From Granulicatella sp041433555 (GTDB lineage: Bacteria > Bacillota > Bacilli > Lactobacillales > Aerococcaceae): 64,000 nt of DNA. The notes under the pieces were generated by a model, which searched no databases, was not told the origin of the DNA, and worked only from the letters and a program-made list of their open reading frames with translations. The stretch spans positions 1 through 64,000 of the forward strand of contig NZ_JAPWBR010000009.1 of assembly GCF_041433555.1 (NCBI RefSeq), written 5' to 3'. Both the position numbers and the translations under genes were made by a program. This document shows positions 42,030-51,263 of the stretch, piece after piece. The stretch's first letter is position 1; each line of letters begins with the position of its first letter.

Positions 42030-43439
42030 TTATTTAATTAATTCGTAAATCGCTTCTGCATAAATTGCAGCTGATCTGAATAAATCTTCTAATGCGAAGA
42101 ATTCATTTGCTTGGTGCATTGTATCGATTGAATCTGGGAAGAGCGCACCATACGCTACACCACGTTCAAAGATACGTCCGTATGTTCCACCACCGATAGA
42201 TTGTTCGTGAGCTGGTAAGCCTGTTTGACGGTGATATACGTCTAACAATGTTGACACTAACTCATCTTCTGGAGATACATAGTGAGGAACTTGTGCTTTA
42301 CCGTGAGCAACTGTGAATCCATAACCTGAAGCGACAACTTCTGTCTTAATTTCAAGACCTTCTGCAGTAACGCCTAATGGATAACGGAAGTTCACTACAG
42401 CTACCCCACCTAATTCTGGAGTGTAAGTGAAGATTCCTGCATTCGCTGTTAATGGTCCCATCACTTCATGATTGTAGTCCACTTTTAAGTTTTTACCATC
42501 AGTATCTTCATGTAATACTTCAGCAGCAAAGGCTAAGTACTTCTTCGCATTGCCTTTGAAGTTGAATTGGTTTAAGAATTTCGCTAAGTGTGTCCCTGCG
42601 TTTATTCCTTTATGTGGAGTCGATCCGTGTGCTGATTTACCAACAACGTCTAAGATAACTTTGCCGTCTAATACTTGAGCACTACCTTCAACAGGATTTG
42701 CAGCAACATATGCCAAGAAGCGGTCAACCACTTCGTCCGCATTTGGAACAACGATTTCCGCATGGGCATCTTGAGGAACCATGTTTTCACGTAAGCCTGC
42801 ATCGAAGCTTAATAATTGGTAGTCGCCTTCAGCAACGCCAGCAGGAATATCATAGTGTAATGAAAGAATTCCTTTTTCACCATTGATGATTGGGAATGTT
42901 GCGTCTGGTGAGAAACCAAAGTCCGGCATTTCTTCTGTTTGGAAGTAACGGTCCATACATTTCCAACCTGATTCTTCGTCTGTTCCGATAATGAAACGAA
43001 CACGTTTTGAAACTGGTAATCCTAATTCTTTGATGATTTTTAATGCGTAGTATGCTGCCATACTTGGTCCTTTGTCATCGCTTGAACCACGCGCATAAAT
43101 ACGATCATTAATAATTTGTGGTTCGAAAGGATCTGTATCCCATCCAGTACCCACTGGAACAACGTCCACGTGACCTAATACACCAAGAGTTTCTTTGTAG
43201 TCTGGATTTGGTGCAAATTCAATGTGTCCTGCTAAGTTTCCAACTTGTTTTGTTGTAAAACCATCACGTTCACCGATTGCTAAGAATGCTTCAAGTGCTT
43301 CTTTAGGTCCAGGTCCTACTGGTGCATCCTCTGTTGCTTTAGAATCATCACGTACACTGTCGATACGTAATAATGTGAATAAATCTTTTAATAGATCTTC
43401 TTTACGAAGTTCTACTTCTTTTTTCCAATCAATTGTCAT
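42030..43439 (-). CDS. pepV: dipeptidase PepV (M20 family)
   Basis: 469-aa di-zinc dipeptidase hydrolysing Xaa-dipeptides, often the last step of casein or peptide use in lactic acid bacteria. M20 metal ligands: GHVDVVPVGTGWDTDPF (first His-x-Asp), ARGSSDDKGP (bridging Asp), GTDEESGWKCMDRYF (Glu pair), FSPDATFP, and the C-terminal IGGGTYGRIFERGVAYGALFP. Start at 43439 because GGAG is 7 bp upstream and the protein then begins MTIDWKKEVE as in relatives; an earlier ATG at 43472 lacks a site. Confidence 0.95.
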   Translation of the reverse strand: MTIDWKKEVELRKEDLLKDLFTLLRIDSVRDDSKATEDAPVGPGPKEALEAFLAIGERDGFTTKQVGNLAGHIEFAPNPDYKETLGVLGHVDVVPVGTGWDTDPFEPQIINDRIYARGSSDDKGPSMAAYYALKIIKELGLPVSKRVRFIIGTDEESGWKCMDRYFQTEEMPDFGFSPDATFPIINGEKGILSLHYDIPAGVAEGDYQLLSFDAGLRENMVPQDAHAEIVVPNADEVVDRFLAYVAANPVEGSAQVLDGKVILDVVGKSAHGSTPHKGINAGTHLAKFLNQFNFKGNAKKYLAFAAEVLHEDTDGKNLKVDYNHEVMGPLTANAGIFTYTPELGGVAVVNFRYPLGVTAEGLEIKTEVVASGYGFTVAHGKAQVPHYVSPEDELVSTLLDVYHRQTGLPAHEQSIGGGTYGRIFERGVAYGALFPDSIDTMHQANEFFALEDLFRSAAIYAEAIYELIK

Positions 43440-43530
43440 CCAATCGCTCCAATCTCTATCAAGTAGATTCAATAGTCTTATCTTACCATTTTTAGAAAAG
43501 GATGAAAAGCGGTTAAACCCTTTCTATAAC

Positions 43531-43560
43531 AAATAAAAGCCTAGGATTTCTCCTAAGCTT
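43531..43560 (-). terminator. terminator of rsuA
   Basis: Stem AAGCTTAGGA/TCCTAGGCTT with TTTATTTG on the minus strand, just after the rsuA stop. Confidence 0.8.
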
Positions 43561-43563
43561 TCG

Positions 43564-44280
43564 TTATTCATGAATCATTAATGATTCTAATTCTTCTTCG
43601 GTTAAAGGTCTGCTCTCTCCTAACGTGAGGCTCTCATCTAACTTGAGTGGCCCCATCGTGAGCCGTTGCAAATCGACAACGGTTTTCCCACAGGCTTTGA
43701 CCATTCGTTTCACCTGGTGGAATTTCCCTTCTTTCAGGTGAATCTGAACAACCGATTCATCCTGCGTAGTGCTCAGAATATCCAGACGCGCTGGCATACA
43801 CTCCGTTCCATCCGATAATACGATGCCCTTCTCAAAAGCAGTGACATCTTCTGCTGTCATCACCCCTACGACTCTTGCCTGATAGATTTTTGTGACGTGT
43901 TTCTTCGGTGAAAGAAGTCGATGCGCCAATTCTCCATCATTTGTCAAAAGTAATAAACCGTGCGTATCGATATCCAAACGCCCAACTGGGAAGACTCCTT
44001 TTTTAAAATAAACTGGATCGATTAAATCCAGAACCGTCTTATGAAGATTATCTTCTGTGGCACTAACGACTCCTTTAGGCTTATTCATCATCATATAGAC
44101 GAACTCTTCATACTGAATTTTTTCACCATCAAACATTATGTCATCCGTTTCAGGATTCACTTGAACTTTCCCATTGGTGACGACTTTACCGTTGACGGTA
44201 ATTCTTTTGGCCTTTAATAAAGATTTGACCTCGGAACGAGTTCCAAGGCCACAATCTGCTAAACATTTATCTAATCTCAT
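43564..44280 (-). CDS. 16S rRNA pseudouridine synthase (RsuA family)
   Basis: 238-aa RNA-modifying enzyme: S4 domain (MRLDKCLADCGLGTRSEVKSLLKAKRITVNGK) followed by the pseudouridine synthase core with NKPKGVVSATED, FPVGRLDIDTHGLLLLTNDGELAHRLLSPKK (catalytic Asp in RLDIDT) and EGKFHQVKRMVKACGK. RsuA of E. coli makes pseudouridine 516 in 16S rRNA; the same site is likely but not shown. It overlaps the flippase gene by one base and is translated with it. Confidence 0.93.
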   Translation of the reverse strand: MRLDKCLADCGLGTRSEVKSLLKAKRITVNGKVVTNGKVQVNPETDDIMFDGEKIQYEEFVYMMMNKPKGVVSATEDNLHKTVLDLIDPVYFKKGVFPVGRLDIDTHGLLLLTNDGELAHRLLSPKKHVTKIYQARVVGVMTAEDVTAFEKGIVLSDGTECMPARLDILSTTQDESVVQIHLKEGKFHQVKRMVKACGKTVVDLQRLTMGPLKLDESLTLGESRPLTEEELESLMIHE

Positions 44281-45950
44281 TATTTCATCCTCAATTTACG
44301 ACGAATGCCACCAACGCGTGCGCCAAGCATTTCATCAGCTAATCGATTCTTTAAGGTAATTAATCCGTAAGTCACAACTCCGACAAAACCTACAGCAACA
44401 ACTGCAATAAGTGCACGGACTTTGCCACCGATTGGCATTACATGTTTAATCGTGTATAAAGTGAGTGCCGAAGTAATCGCCATCGCAAGGGAAGCAAGAA
44501 GTACTTGTCCGAATTTCTTCAATACGTAATTCAAATCGAATCGTGTTAATTGAAGTACGTGACGACACATATAAAGTGTTGCGACAAAAAATGCTACTGA
44601 GCTGGCAATTAACGGACCTGCTCCACCTAGGAAGTAAATCATCATTGGTTGCCATAGCAATTTAATAAGCACTGTAAATCCTAATGCTTTAATCGCAATG
44701 ATATGTTGTTCCATCGATTGCAGGATGTACGTGAACGTTACGAATAATCCTAAAAACACACACATGATACTTGAAACCATTAATAAATACGTTCCTGTTG
44801 GGTCTGGTGAATAGAACACATTATAAATTGGTTCTGAGACAATCGCCATCCCTACAGAAGCTGGAATCATGATGTAAGCAAATAATCCGAGGTTATTGGC
44901 AATCACGCGTTTCACTTCTTCACGGTCATTCACTGAATAATGAGCCGCAAGTAGTGGCAATGCCGCTGTTGAAATACTCATCGCAAGCGAAATGACAATC
45001 ATAATCACCTTATTCGCATTAAATCCAAATAAAGTAATCAATTCTTTCCCTTCTTCAAACGAGAAGTTCGTAAAGATTGGAACCAGACGTTGGAAGGTTT
45101 CTTGGTCAATCAAGCTGATGATTTGAATACTTGAAGTCACTAACACGAAAGGTAACGCCTCACGCATGACTTCGAAAATAATTTTCCAGAAACTTAGTGG
45201 ACGTTCAGGACGCCCTTCTTCCATTAATTCCATCATCCCTTTATGGTCACGGAACATCTTATAAGCTAAGTATAAGAATGCGATGACCGCACCGACAAAG
45301 GCCGCAAACGTAGAATGCGCTACAGCGACGACGAATCCGCCGTGGATGACACGCATCACAAAATACGTTAACCCTAACATGTACAAGATACGGACGACTT
45401 GCTCCCATAATTGAGATTTCGCAGAAGCCGCCATCTCATTATATCCTTGATAGTATCCACGCATTAAGCTAAGCGGTGGAATAATGAGTACCGCAGGCGT
45501 TAGCGAACGAATGACCATAATACTGTCCGCGACTTCTTCAGGAGTAGCTCCTTTTGCAAAAAGTGGCGCTGCAAAATACATTCCCGCCGCAAAGACCACT
45601 CCAAGGAATGTCATAAAGAGCATCGTTCCTTTGAACAAGCGCCAACTCGTTTTATAGTCTCTTCTTGCTTGGTTATCCGCTACGATTTTAGAAATCGCAA
45701 CAGGAATCCCTGCCGTTGATATTTGTAATACTAAAGCATAAATATTATAGGCGATAAAATATAAGTAGTTCGCATTATCCCTATCGGCACCCATCCACAT
45801 TCCCCAAGGGATGATATATAGTGCTCCAAGTAATCTTGAGACGATATTCCCAATCGTTAACCAAGATGAACTTTCCAAAAGAATTTGTTGCGAATTTTTC
45901 TGATTTCGAATTTTATCACTCAGGCCTACATAAGGCTTTCTTTTAAACAT
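44280..45950 (-). CDS. MurJ/YtgP-like polysaccharide or lipid II flippase
   Basis: 556-aa MOP-superfamily transporter with about 14 membrane helices. WLTIGNIVSRLLGALYIIPWGMWMG, TAGIPVAISKIVADNQARRDY and LMRGYYQGYNEMAASAKSQLWEQVVRI match the YtgP/SpoVB branch, whose member YtgP acts as a lipid II flippase. Start at 45950 (MFKRKPY) with GAGG about 12 bp upstream, rather loose; an ATG at 46022 is farther from any site and falls in the promoter area. It leads the operon with rsuA. Confidence 0.88.
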   Translation of the reverse strand: MFKRKPYVGLSDKIRNQKNSQQILLESSSWLTIGNIVSRLLGALYIIPWGMWMGADRDNANYLYFIAYNIYALVLQISTAGIPVAISKIVADNQARRDYKTSWRLFKGTMLFMTFLGVVFAAGMYFAAPLFAKGATPEEVADSIMVIRSLTPAVLIIPPLSLMRGYYQGYNEMAASAKSQLWEQVVRILYMLGLTYFVMRVIHGGFVVAVAHSTFAAFVGAVIAFLYLAYKMFRDHKGMMELMEEGRPERPLSFWKIIFEVMREALPFVLVTSSIQIISLIDQETFQRLVPIFTNFSFEEGKELITLFGFNANKVIMIVISLAMSISTAALPLLAAHYSVNDREEVKRVIANNLGLFAYIMIPASVGMAIVSEPIYNVFYSPDPTGTYLLMVSSIMCVFLGLFVTFTYILQSMEQHIIAIKALGFTVLIKLLWQPMMIYFLGGAGPLIASSVAFFVATLYMCRHVLQLTRFDLNYVLKKFGQVLLASLAMAITSALTLYTIKHVMPIGGKVRALIAVVAVGFVGVVTYGLITLKNRLADEMLGARVGGIRRKLRMK

Positions 45951-45974
45951 ATATTGAAAAATCCTCTTTCTTAA

Positions 45975-45983
45975 ATTATACCA
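45975..45983 (-). promoter_or_regulatory. extended -10 of the flippase-rsuA operon
   Basis: Minus-strand TGGTATAAT, a TGn-extended perfect -10, 25 bp before the chosen start. Confidence 0.6.
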
Positions 45984-46059
45984 ACCATAAGAGTACATTA
46001 TTTTAATGTAAAATGCTAGCAATCTTATGAAACCTTAAGCAGTTGGTCATAATTGCATA

Positions 46060-46092
46060 CAAAAAGAACCGAGCTGAAGCGCTCGATTCTTT
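46060..46092 (-). terminator. terminator of recA
   Basis: Stem AAAGAATCGAGC/GCTCGGTTCTTT followed by TTG and T-rich sequence on the minus strand, 8 bp after the recA stop. Confidence 0.85.
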
Positions 46093-46099
46093 TGATTGA

Positions 46100-47146
46100 T
46101 TAGTCTAATAAAGTTGTTTGTCCTTCTTCTTCCACTTCGACAGGAGCTGCTACTCCAATGCCATAGTGAGCACGAACTTTTTGATTCAAGTCGGCAACGA
46201 CTTCTGGATGGTCTGCCAAGTATGCTTTAGCATTTTCACGACCTTGACCAATCTTCTCATCGTTATAAGCGTACCATGCACCACTCTTCTTCACGAAGTC
46301 GAGGTCTGCTGCCATGTCAAGTAATTCCCCAAGTTGAGAAATTCCTTCTCCGTACATAATATCCACAACAGCTGTTTTAAATGGTGGAGCCACTTTATTT
46401 TTAACAACTTTGATTTTAGTTTGGTTCCCTAAGATTTCAGTACCTTGTTTAATTTGATCAGCACGACGTACTTCTAAACGAACAGTCGCATAGAATTTCA
46501 ACGCACGTCCACCAGGTGTTGTTTCAGGGTTTCCGAACATAACGCCCACTTTTTCACGGATTTGGTTGATAAAGATTGCGATTGTTTTTGTTTTGTTAAT
46601 AGAACCTGATAATTTACGTAATGCTTGAGACATTAAACGAGCTTGAAGACCTACGTGTGATTGTCCCATGTCGCCATCGATTTCGGCACGTGGAACTAAC
46701 GCAGCTACTGAGTCGACGATTACAATGTCAACGGCTCCTGATGATACTAAAGCATCTGCAATTCCTAATCCTTGTTCCCCTGTATCTGGTTGAGATAATA
46801 ATAATTCATCAATGTTTACGCCTAAAGCTTTTGCGTATTCTGGATCTAGAGCATGCTCAGCATCGATAAACGCTGCCACTCCACCACGTTTTTGAACTTC
46901 CGCAACAGCGTGCAATGCCACTGTTGTTTTACCTGAAGATTCTGGTCCGTATACTTCGATAATACGTCCACGTGGGAATCCACCTACACCTAATGCGATG
47001 TCTAATGCAAGAGACCCTGAAGATACTGTTTGAATTTGTGTATCTACTTTTTCTCCTAATTTCATTACGGCACCTTTACCGTAGCTCTTTTCAATTTTCT
47101 TTAGCGCATCTTCCAATGCTCTTTGACGATTTTCATTTTCTGCCAT
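46100..47146 (-). CDS. recA: recombinase RecA
   Basis: 348-aa RecA: strand exchange, LexA co-protease, and the recombination step of transformation. Walker A GPESSGKT at residues 67-74, Walker B VDIVIVDSVAAL, loop 1 around ALVPRAEIDGDMGQSHVG, loop 2 FINQIREKVGVMFGNPETTPGG. The C-terminal tail is short and acidic. It lies downstream of cinA, the usual Gram-positive cinA-recA order, with its own SOS-controlled promoter. Confidence 0.97.
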   Translation of the reverse strand: MAENENRQRALEDALKKIEKSYGKGAVMKLGEKVDTQIQTVSSGSLALDIALGVGGFPRGRIIEVYGPESSGKTTVALHAVAEVQKRGGVAAFIDAEHALDPEYAKALGVNIDELLLSQPDTGEQGLGIADALVSSGAVDIVIVDSVAALVPRAEIDGDMGQSHVGLQARLMSQALRKLSGSINKTKTIAIFINQIREKVGVMFGNPETTPGGRALKFYATVRLEVRRADQIKQGTEILGNQTKIKVVKNKVAPPFKTAVVDIMYGEGISQLGELLDMAADLDFVKKSGAWYAYNDEKIGQGRENAKAYLADHPEVVADLNQKVRAHYGIGVAAPVEVEEEGQTTLLD

Positions 47147-47218
47147 GTTTTAATTCCTCCACGAATTTTAAGTCAAACATATTGTACACTATGTTCTATT
47201 CCATGCGCAAGCAATATG

Positions 47219-47232
47219 CGAACATTTGTTCT
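47219..47232. promoter_or_regulatory. SOS box of recA
   Basis: CGAACATTTGTTCT, near-perfect to CGAACRNRYGTTYG, 73 bp before recA. It abuts the cinA stop codon. A -10 TACAAT (about 47180) with -35 TTGCGC 18 bp up lies between the box and recA. Confidence 0.82.
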
Positions 47233-48485
47233 TATTTTATTCGAGCTTGTTTTAATAAATATTTTCTAAGTAAATTCCAACCATGTTGTACCGCGAATTC
47301 ACGGTTGTCGTTACGAGTACGTGCAAGGTGTAATTCTAACACTTCTACATCTGTTTGAGACGCTAATGCCACGAAAATCGTTCCGACTTCTTTTCCTTCC
47401 ATTTCACTTGGTCCAGCGACTCCTGTAAATGAAATTCCCAAATCACTTTGATAATGGAGTCTTGCTTGTTCGGCCATCGCTTTAGCACATTCTGCACTCA
47501 CCATTCCGTATTGATCGAGTAAAGTGCTGTCAATTCCTAGTTGCGTTTCTTTCGCTTCTCGTTGATAAGCAACTGTTCCTCCTTGGAAATAGGCGGAGCT
47601 TCCTTCGAACGCCACGACACTTGCTGCGAACAATCCTCCTGTTAAACTTTCAGCACAGGCAATCGTGAGTCCGGATTCTTTTAATAACTCAACGGTCACT
47701 TCTTGTAATGAATTGTGGTCCCCATATCCATAGAAGAATTCTCCCACTTGCGATTGGATGAGTAGTTCCATTCCGTCAAGAAGGTCCCTGCACTCTTCTT
47801 CTGTTTCCCCATTCGCCGTTAAACGAAACATGACTTCGAATTTACCGGCATATGGTGCAATCGTTGGATTTGTTTGTCCCTCGATTAAATCTTCTAGGAT
47901 AGTCACTAAGCGTGATTCTCCAATTCCAAAGAATCGTAAGTAACGAGATTCGAATAAATCCACTTTGCCCACTTTTTTTCTTAAGAAAGGTAATACTTCT
48001 TTTTGCATCATCATTTTTAATTCATTTGGTGGTCCAGGGAGAACAATGAATTGTCGGCCATCTTTTTCAAAACCACAACCAACTGCAAGTCCATTATGAT
48101 TTTCAAAAACAGTACCGCCCTCGAATGCGAGTGCCTGTCTACGATTATTTTCACTCATGTCGCGATGAGAACGCACGTGAAAATCGATCACTTTTTGAAG
48201 AGCTGCCTCATCTTCGACAAGTGGCACATTTAAAAATCGCGCCAGTACTTGTTTCGTAATATCATCTGTCGTTGGTCCAAGACCTCCAGATAAAATAATC
48301 AACTCACTTCTTGAAGCGGCTAATTCAATCGCTTCATACATTCTTTCTTCATTATCCCCAACCACTTGTTGATAGTATGTTGGAATTGAATTTTTTGCTA
48401 ATTCTTGGGCTAGGTATGCACTATTCGTGTTCACAATTTGCCCCATTAGTAACTCTGTACCAACTGCAATGATTTCAGCATTCAT
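47232..48485 (-). CDS. cinA: CinA-family competence/damage-inducible protein
   Basis: 417-aa two-domain protein: N-terminal MoCF/COG1058 domain (MNAEIIAVGTELLMGQIVNTNSAYLAQEL, ILSGGLGPTTDDITKQ, VLPGPPNELKMM) and a C-terminal CinA domain with nicotinamide-mononucleotide deamidase fold (TIACAESLTGGLFAASV, GVAGPSEMEGKEVGTIFVAL). Start at 48485 since AAGGAAGG precedes it. In streptococci it is co-expressed with recA in competence and helps bring RecA to the membrane. Confidence 0.94.
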   Translation of the reverse strand: MNAEIIAVGTELLMGQIVNTNSAYLAQELAKNSIPTYYQQVVGDNEERMYEAIELAASRSELIILSGGLGPTTDDITKQVLARFLNVPLVEDEAALQKVIDFHVRSHRDMSENNRRQALAFEGGTVFENHNGLAVGCGFEKDGRQFIVLPGPPNELKMMMQKEVLPFLRKKVGKVDLFESRYLRFFGIGESRLVTILEDLIEGQTNPTIAPYAGKFEVMFRLTANGETEEECRDLLDGMELLIQSQVGEFFYGYGDHNSLQEVTVELLKESGLTIACAESLTGGLFAASVVAFEGSSAYFQGGTVAYQREAKETQLGIDSTLLDQYGMVSAECAKAMAEQARLHYQSDLGISFTGVAGPSEMEGKEVGTIFVALASQTDVEVLELHLARTRNDNREFAVQHGWNLLRKYLLKQARIK

Positions 48486-48517
48486 AATTTCGCCTTCCTT
48501 ACACTCTTTTTCGAAAA

Positions 48518-48546
48518 ATAAAAAGCCCAAAACAACTGTTTCAGGC
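48518..48546 (-). terminator. terminator of the rodZ-pgsA unit
   Basis: Stem GCCTGAAACA/TGTTTTGGGC with mismatches and then TTTTTATTTTT on the minus strand, 9 bp after the pgsA stop. Confidence 0.8.
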
Positions 48547-48554
48547 TTTGTTTG

Positions 48555-49148
48555 TTATTCTGTTTTAGTAAATGAATCCGCAAATACATGTCGATTCTTT
48601 ACAAAATAATCCAAACCTGAATAGATTGTAAATACTAAACAACTATAAAGTAAGATTTGTCCGATTGGAATTCCAATGGCCTTAAAAAACAAATCATCTG
48701 TTAATAGGAAAATAATTGCCAACATTTGAGTAGCGGTTTTTACTTTCCCAGGCCAAGCAGCTGCCATGACTTCGCCATCTGTCACCAGTAATAGTCTAAG
48801 CCCTGTTACTGCTAATTCACGACAAACAATGATACTCACAACCCAAGCAGGAGCTAAGTTAAATGACACGAGCATAATGAATGCGGTCATCACTAGCATT
48901 TTATCTGCTAAAGGATCAGCGAACTTCCCAAAGTTTGTCACTAATTTGTATTTGCGTGCTAAATATCCATCAAGATAATCTGTAAAACTAGCTACTGCGA
49001 AAATAATCATCGCCAAGAAATGAACTACACTGATTTGAGAGCCTACAAGACTCATCACACCGAGCGCTTCACTTGGAAAACACATGAGGATGATAAACAC
49101 CGGAATCATGAAAATTCGCAATACGGTTAATTTATTTGGTAAATTCAT
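48555..49148 (-). CDS. pgsA: CDP-diacylglycerol-glycerol-3-phosphate phosphatidyltransferase
   Basis: 197-aa membrane enzyme forming phosphatidylglycerol-phosphate. CDP-alcohol phosphotransferase motif D-G-x2-A-R-x8-G-x3-D-x3-D is read in DYLDGYLARKYKLVTNFGKFADPLADKML; the N terminus NLPNKLTVLRIFMIPVFI is typical, with about five helices. It follows rodZ by 10 bp, as in many Firmicutes. Confidence 0.95.
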   Translation of the reverse strand: MNLPNKLTVLRIFMIPVFIILMCFPSEALGVMSLVGSQISVVHFLAMIIFAVASFTDYLDGYLARKYKLVTNFGKFADPLADKMLVMTAFIMLVSFNLAPAWVVSIIVCRELAVTGLRLLLVTDGEVMAAAWPGKVKTATQMLAIIFLLTDDLFFKAIGIPIGQILLYSCLVFTIYSGLDYFVKNRHVFADSFTKTE

Positions 49149-49158
49149 CGCAATTCTC

Positions 49159-49998
49159 CTATTGAATCGTGATATAAATACGTGTTGCTGTTGAACCTTC
49201 AGGAATTGTTAGTTCAACACCACCAACTGTAATCGTACCTAATGGAGTATATCCAAAGTCCATACGGATCGTTGTTGTTCCTTCAGGAATTGAACCAGTC
49301 ACTGTTTGATTTGTTGCTGGAACTCCGTCTGCCACCACTTTACCATCCGCTGAAATTTGTGCCCATAAAGCATTTCTTGCTTCATTAAGTACTTTCACAT
49401 CTAATGGGAATTTACTTACATTCGCAATATAGTACAATGCATTTCCGTTCGCATATGAATAAGTAACGCTTGTCACTTCTGGAGCTGCAGTTGTCGTTGT
49501 AGCAACAGTTGTTTCTGCTGCAACAGCTGTTTGCGTTGTAGCTTGTGTCGTTACAGGCGTATTGCGTTGCGCACGGTTGCTAAATACAGCTTGCCCGATT
49601 GCAAAAATAATCGCTACGATGAACATTCCCAATAAAATAGTTGGGAAGTAATTTTTAAGAGTATTGGATACTGAAGACCATTTACTCTTGTTTTTATTTA
49701 AACGTGAACGATTACTTGAAGTAGTCGTATATGTTGTAGAAGGAGTTGTCTTCACAACAGCCTGCGGAATTTCAGATGCATGCTCTTCTAATAAAGCTGC
49801 TCCATCTAATCCAACTGTATCAGCAATTTGTTTGATGAATGCGCGTGTATAAAACGCACCTGGCATCAAGTCGAAGTCATTATCTTCAATTGCGATTAAA
49901 TAACGTTTTTGAATTTTTGTAATTTGTTGCAAGTCATCAAGAGTGTAGCCTTTTAATTGCCTTGCACTTTTTAAAATTTCTCCGATTGTTTGTGTCAT
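49159..49998 (-). CDS. rodZ: RodZ-like cell-shape protein
   Basis: 279-aa protein: N-terminal HTH_25 domain (IGEILKSARQLKGYTLDDLQQITKIQKRYLIAIEDNDFDLMPGAFYTRAFIK), basic linker, membrane helix (about 119-138), a Thr/Ala-rich outside stretch (TTQATTQTAVAAETTVATTT) and a C-terminal DUF4115 beta domain. RodZ links MreB and the elongation machinery to the membrane; in cocci it is kept with division and elongation proteins. It is upstream of pgsA. Confidence 0.9.
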   Translation of the reverse strand: MTQTIGEILKSARQLKGYTLDDLQQITKIQKRYLIAIEDNDFDLMPGAFYTRAFIKQIADTVGLDGAALLEEHASEIPQAVVKTTPSTTYTTTSSNRSRLNKNKSKWSSVSNTLKNYFPTILLGMFIVAIIFAIGQAVFSNRAQRNTPVTTQATTQTAVAAETTVATTTTAAPEVTSVTYSYANGNALYYIANVSKFPLDVKVLNEARNALWAQISADGKVVADGVPATNQTVTGSIPEGTTTIRMDFGYTPLGTITVGGVELTIPEGSTATRIYITIQ

Positions 49999-50088
49999 TA
50001 TTTCACCATCTTTTCATTTTCTCATTGAAAAGTATACCATATCTTGAAAATGAAAAAAACAAAAAGAAGTCGCTATGTAGTGTTTAGC

Positions 50089-50439
50089 CTATTTTACAAA
50101 CTGAATATATAGTGTATCTTCCTTTGAGTGACCATTTGGAAGGTGCGCTTTTAGGGTGAATTGATGTGCTTTCTCGTTCCATTCTACTCTCACCGTGCCA
50201 CTAGAAAATTGAATGGTATCCGGAAAAGTCATCTCGTCCCCATTAAAAGACAGTTTTTGCCGTACAGTCTGACTCGCAATCTCAAGCAATATGTCCATTC
50301 GATACCCATCTTCCAGAAGGCGATATTCAAGAGTGTTGTGGGCATGAATTTTGAGTAGTGCGATAATAAGGAAACTGGCAATCGCAAGTAACGCCAGAAA
50401 CTGAAATAGTAGCGTTCCTTTTCTTTTAAGGTTTTTCAT
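50089..50439 (-). CDS. comGG: competence pseudopilin ComGG
   Basis: 116-aa last gene of the comG operon. A short basic start (MKNLKRKGTLLFQFLALLAIASFL) with a membrane helix gives a pseudopilin-like N terminus without the usual Gly-Phe-Thr-Leu-x-Glu; the rest is soluble and poorly conserved. Assigned by position and layout. It overlaps comGF by 14 bp. Confidence 0.75.
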   Translation of the reverse strand: MKNLKRKGTLLFQFLALLAIASFLIIALLKIHAHNTLEYRLLEDGYRMDILLEIASQTVRQKLSFNGDEMTFPDTIQFSSGTVRVEWNEKAHQFTLKAHLPNGHSKEDTLYIQFVK

Positions 50440-50938
50440 TTTTCTTTTCCTTAGCCTCTTTCACTTTGACATAAATGGCTCGATTCTTTGGCGCGAAATT
50501 TAAGCGAAAAGTACTTCCTTGGTTGAGCGTTGTCGAAATCAGTAACCTGCTCCCGTTTCTTTTGATAGATAGCCTTCGAATGCCATAAAGAAATGGTTGG
50601 TGTCCTCCACTTCCTCCTGCTCCTTTATAAATCTTCCCGCCATCTTTCCAACTAGAAACGAGTGTAATCACTTCTGTTTTCTCAGATGTCATATTTTCAA
50701 AATGTGCGGTATAAGGATCATAACCATTAAACGATGTCAGCCTAAAGCCAGCATAATTAAAATTCATTTGCTGAACGGCGACATGCCATTTAATATCGTC
50801 AGGAACATTGAGCCGGTCCTTGATTTTTAGAAACGCCGTAGAAAGTCCCATAAACGCTACTAAACTAATCGAGATAATCACGAGCGCAATTAGGTGTTCA
50901 ATGAGTAGAAATCCGGACTTTTTTCTCGGTAATCGCAT
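50426..50938 (-). CDS. comGF: competence pseudopilin ComGF
   Basis: 170-aa minor pseudopilin. Prepilin signal RKKSGFLLIEHLIALVIISISLVAF with Glu at position 5 after the predicted cut. The C-terminal GGSGGHQPFLYGIRRLSIKRNGSRLLISTTLNQGSTFRLNF matches the ComGF domain. Start at 50938: GAGGTG is 10 bp upstream; a longer start at 50959 would put the ATG inside that site. Confidence 0.85.
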   Translation of the reverse strand: MRLPRKKSGFLLIEHLIALVIISISLVAFMGLSTAFLKIKDRLNVPDDIKWHVAVQQMNFNYAGFRLTSFNGYDPYTAHFENMTSEKTEVITLVSSWKDGGKIYKGAGGSGGHQPFLYGIRRLSIKRNGSRLLISTTLNQGSTFRLNFAPKNRAIYVKVKEAKEKKNEKP

Positions 50939-51263
50939 TGATTTGAAACACCTCCTCATGCTCTCCGCAAGAGACCGTCACCACTGTTGGAGAGGCTGCT
51001 GTATTTACTTTTTCAAATGTCACTTTTTTCATCTTTTGAAACTCTTCGCTTGGCAATTTGTTAACAGCCACAGGATAAGTAGCACTCGCTTGTAAATCCA
51101 TTAACTGAGTAGCCGCAGCATCCAAAAAGCAGCCTTTAAGTTGTTGCCTATGATACAGCTGTCCCATCATAAAGCTGATTAAAGACACAATAACGGTCAA
51201 AACCATCAGACCGATTAAAGCTTCCAGCAATACATACCCTCTACTTTTCGGTAATTTCAACAT
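50898..51263 (-). CDS. comGE: competence pseudopilin ComGE
   Basis: 121-aa minor pseudopilin with signal KSRGYVLLEALIGLMVLTVIVSLISF. The remainder is weakly conserved; identification rests on order between comGD and comGF. RBS GGGGAGG precedes the ATG. It overlaps both neighbours, as is usual in tightly coupled com operons. Confidence 0.78.
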   Translation of the reverse strand: MLKLPKSRGYVLLEALIGLMVLTVIVSLISFMMGQLYHRQQLKGCFLDAAATQLMDLQASATYPVAVNKLPSEEFQKMKKVTFEKVNTAASPTVVTVSCGEHEEVFQINAITEKKVRISTH

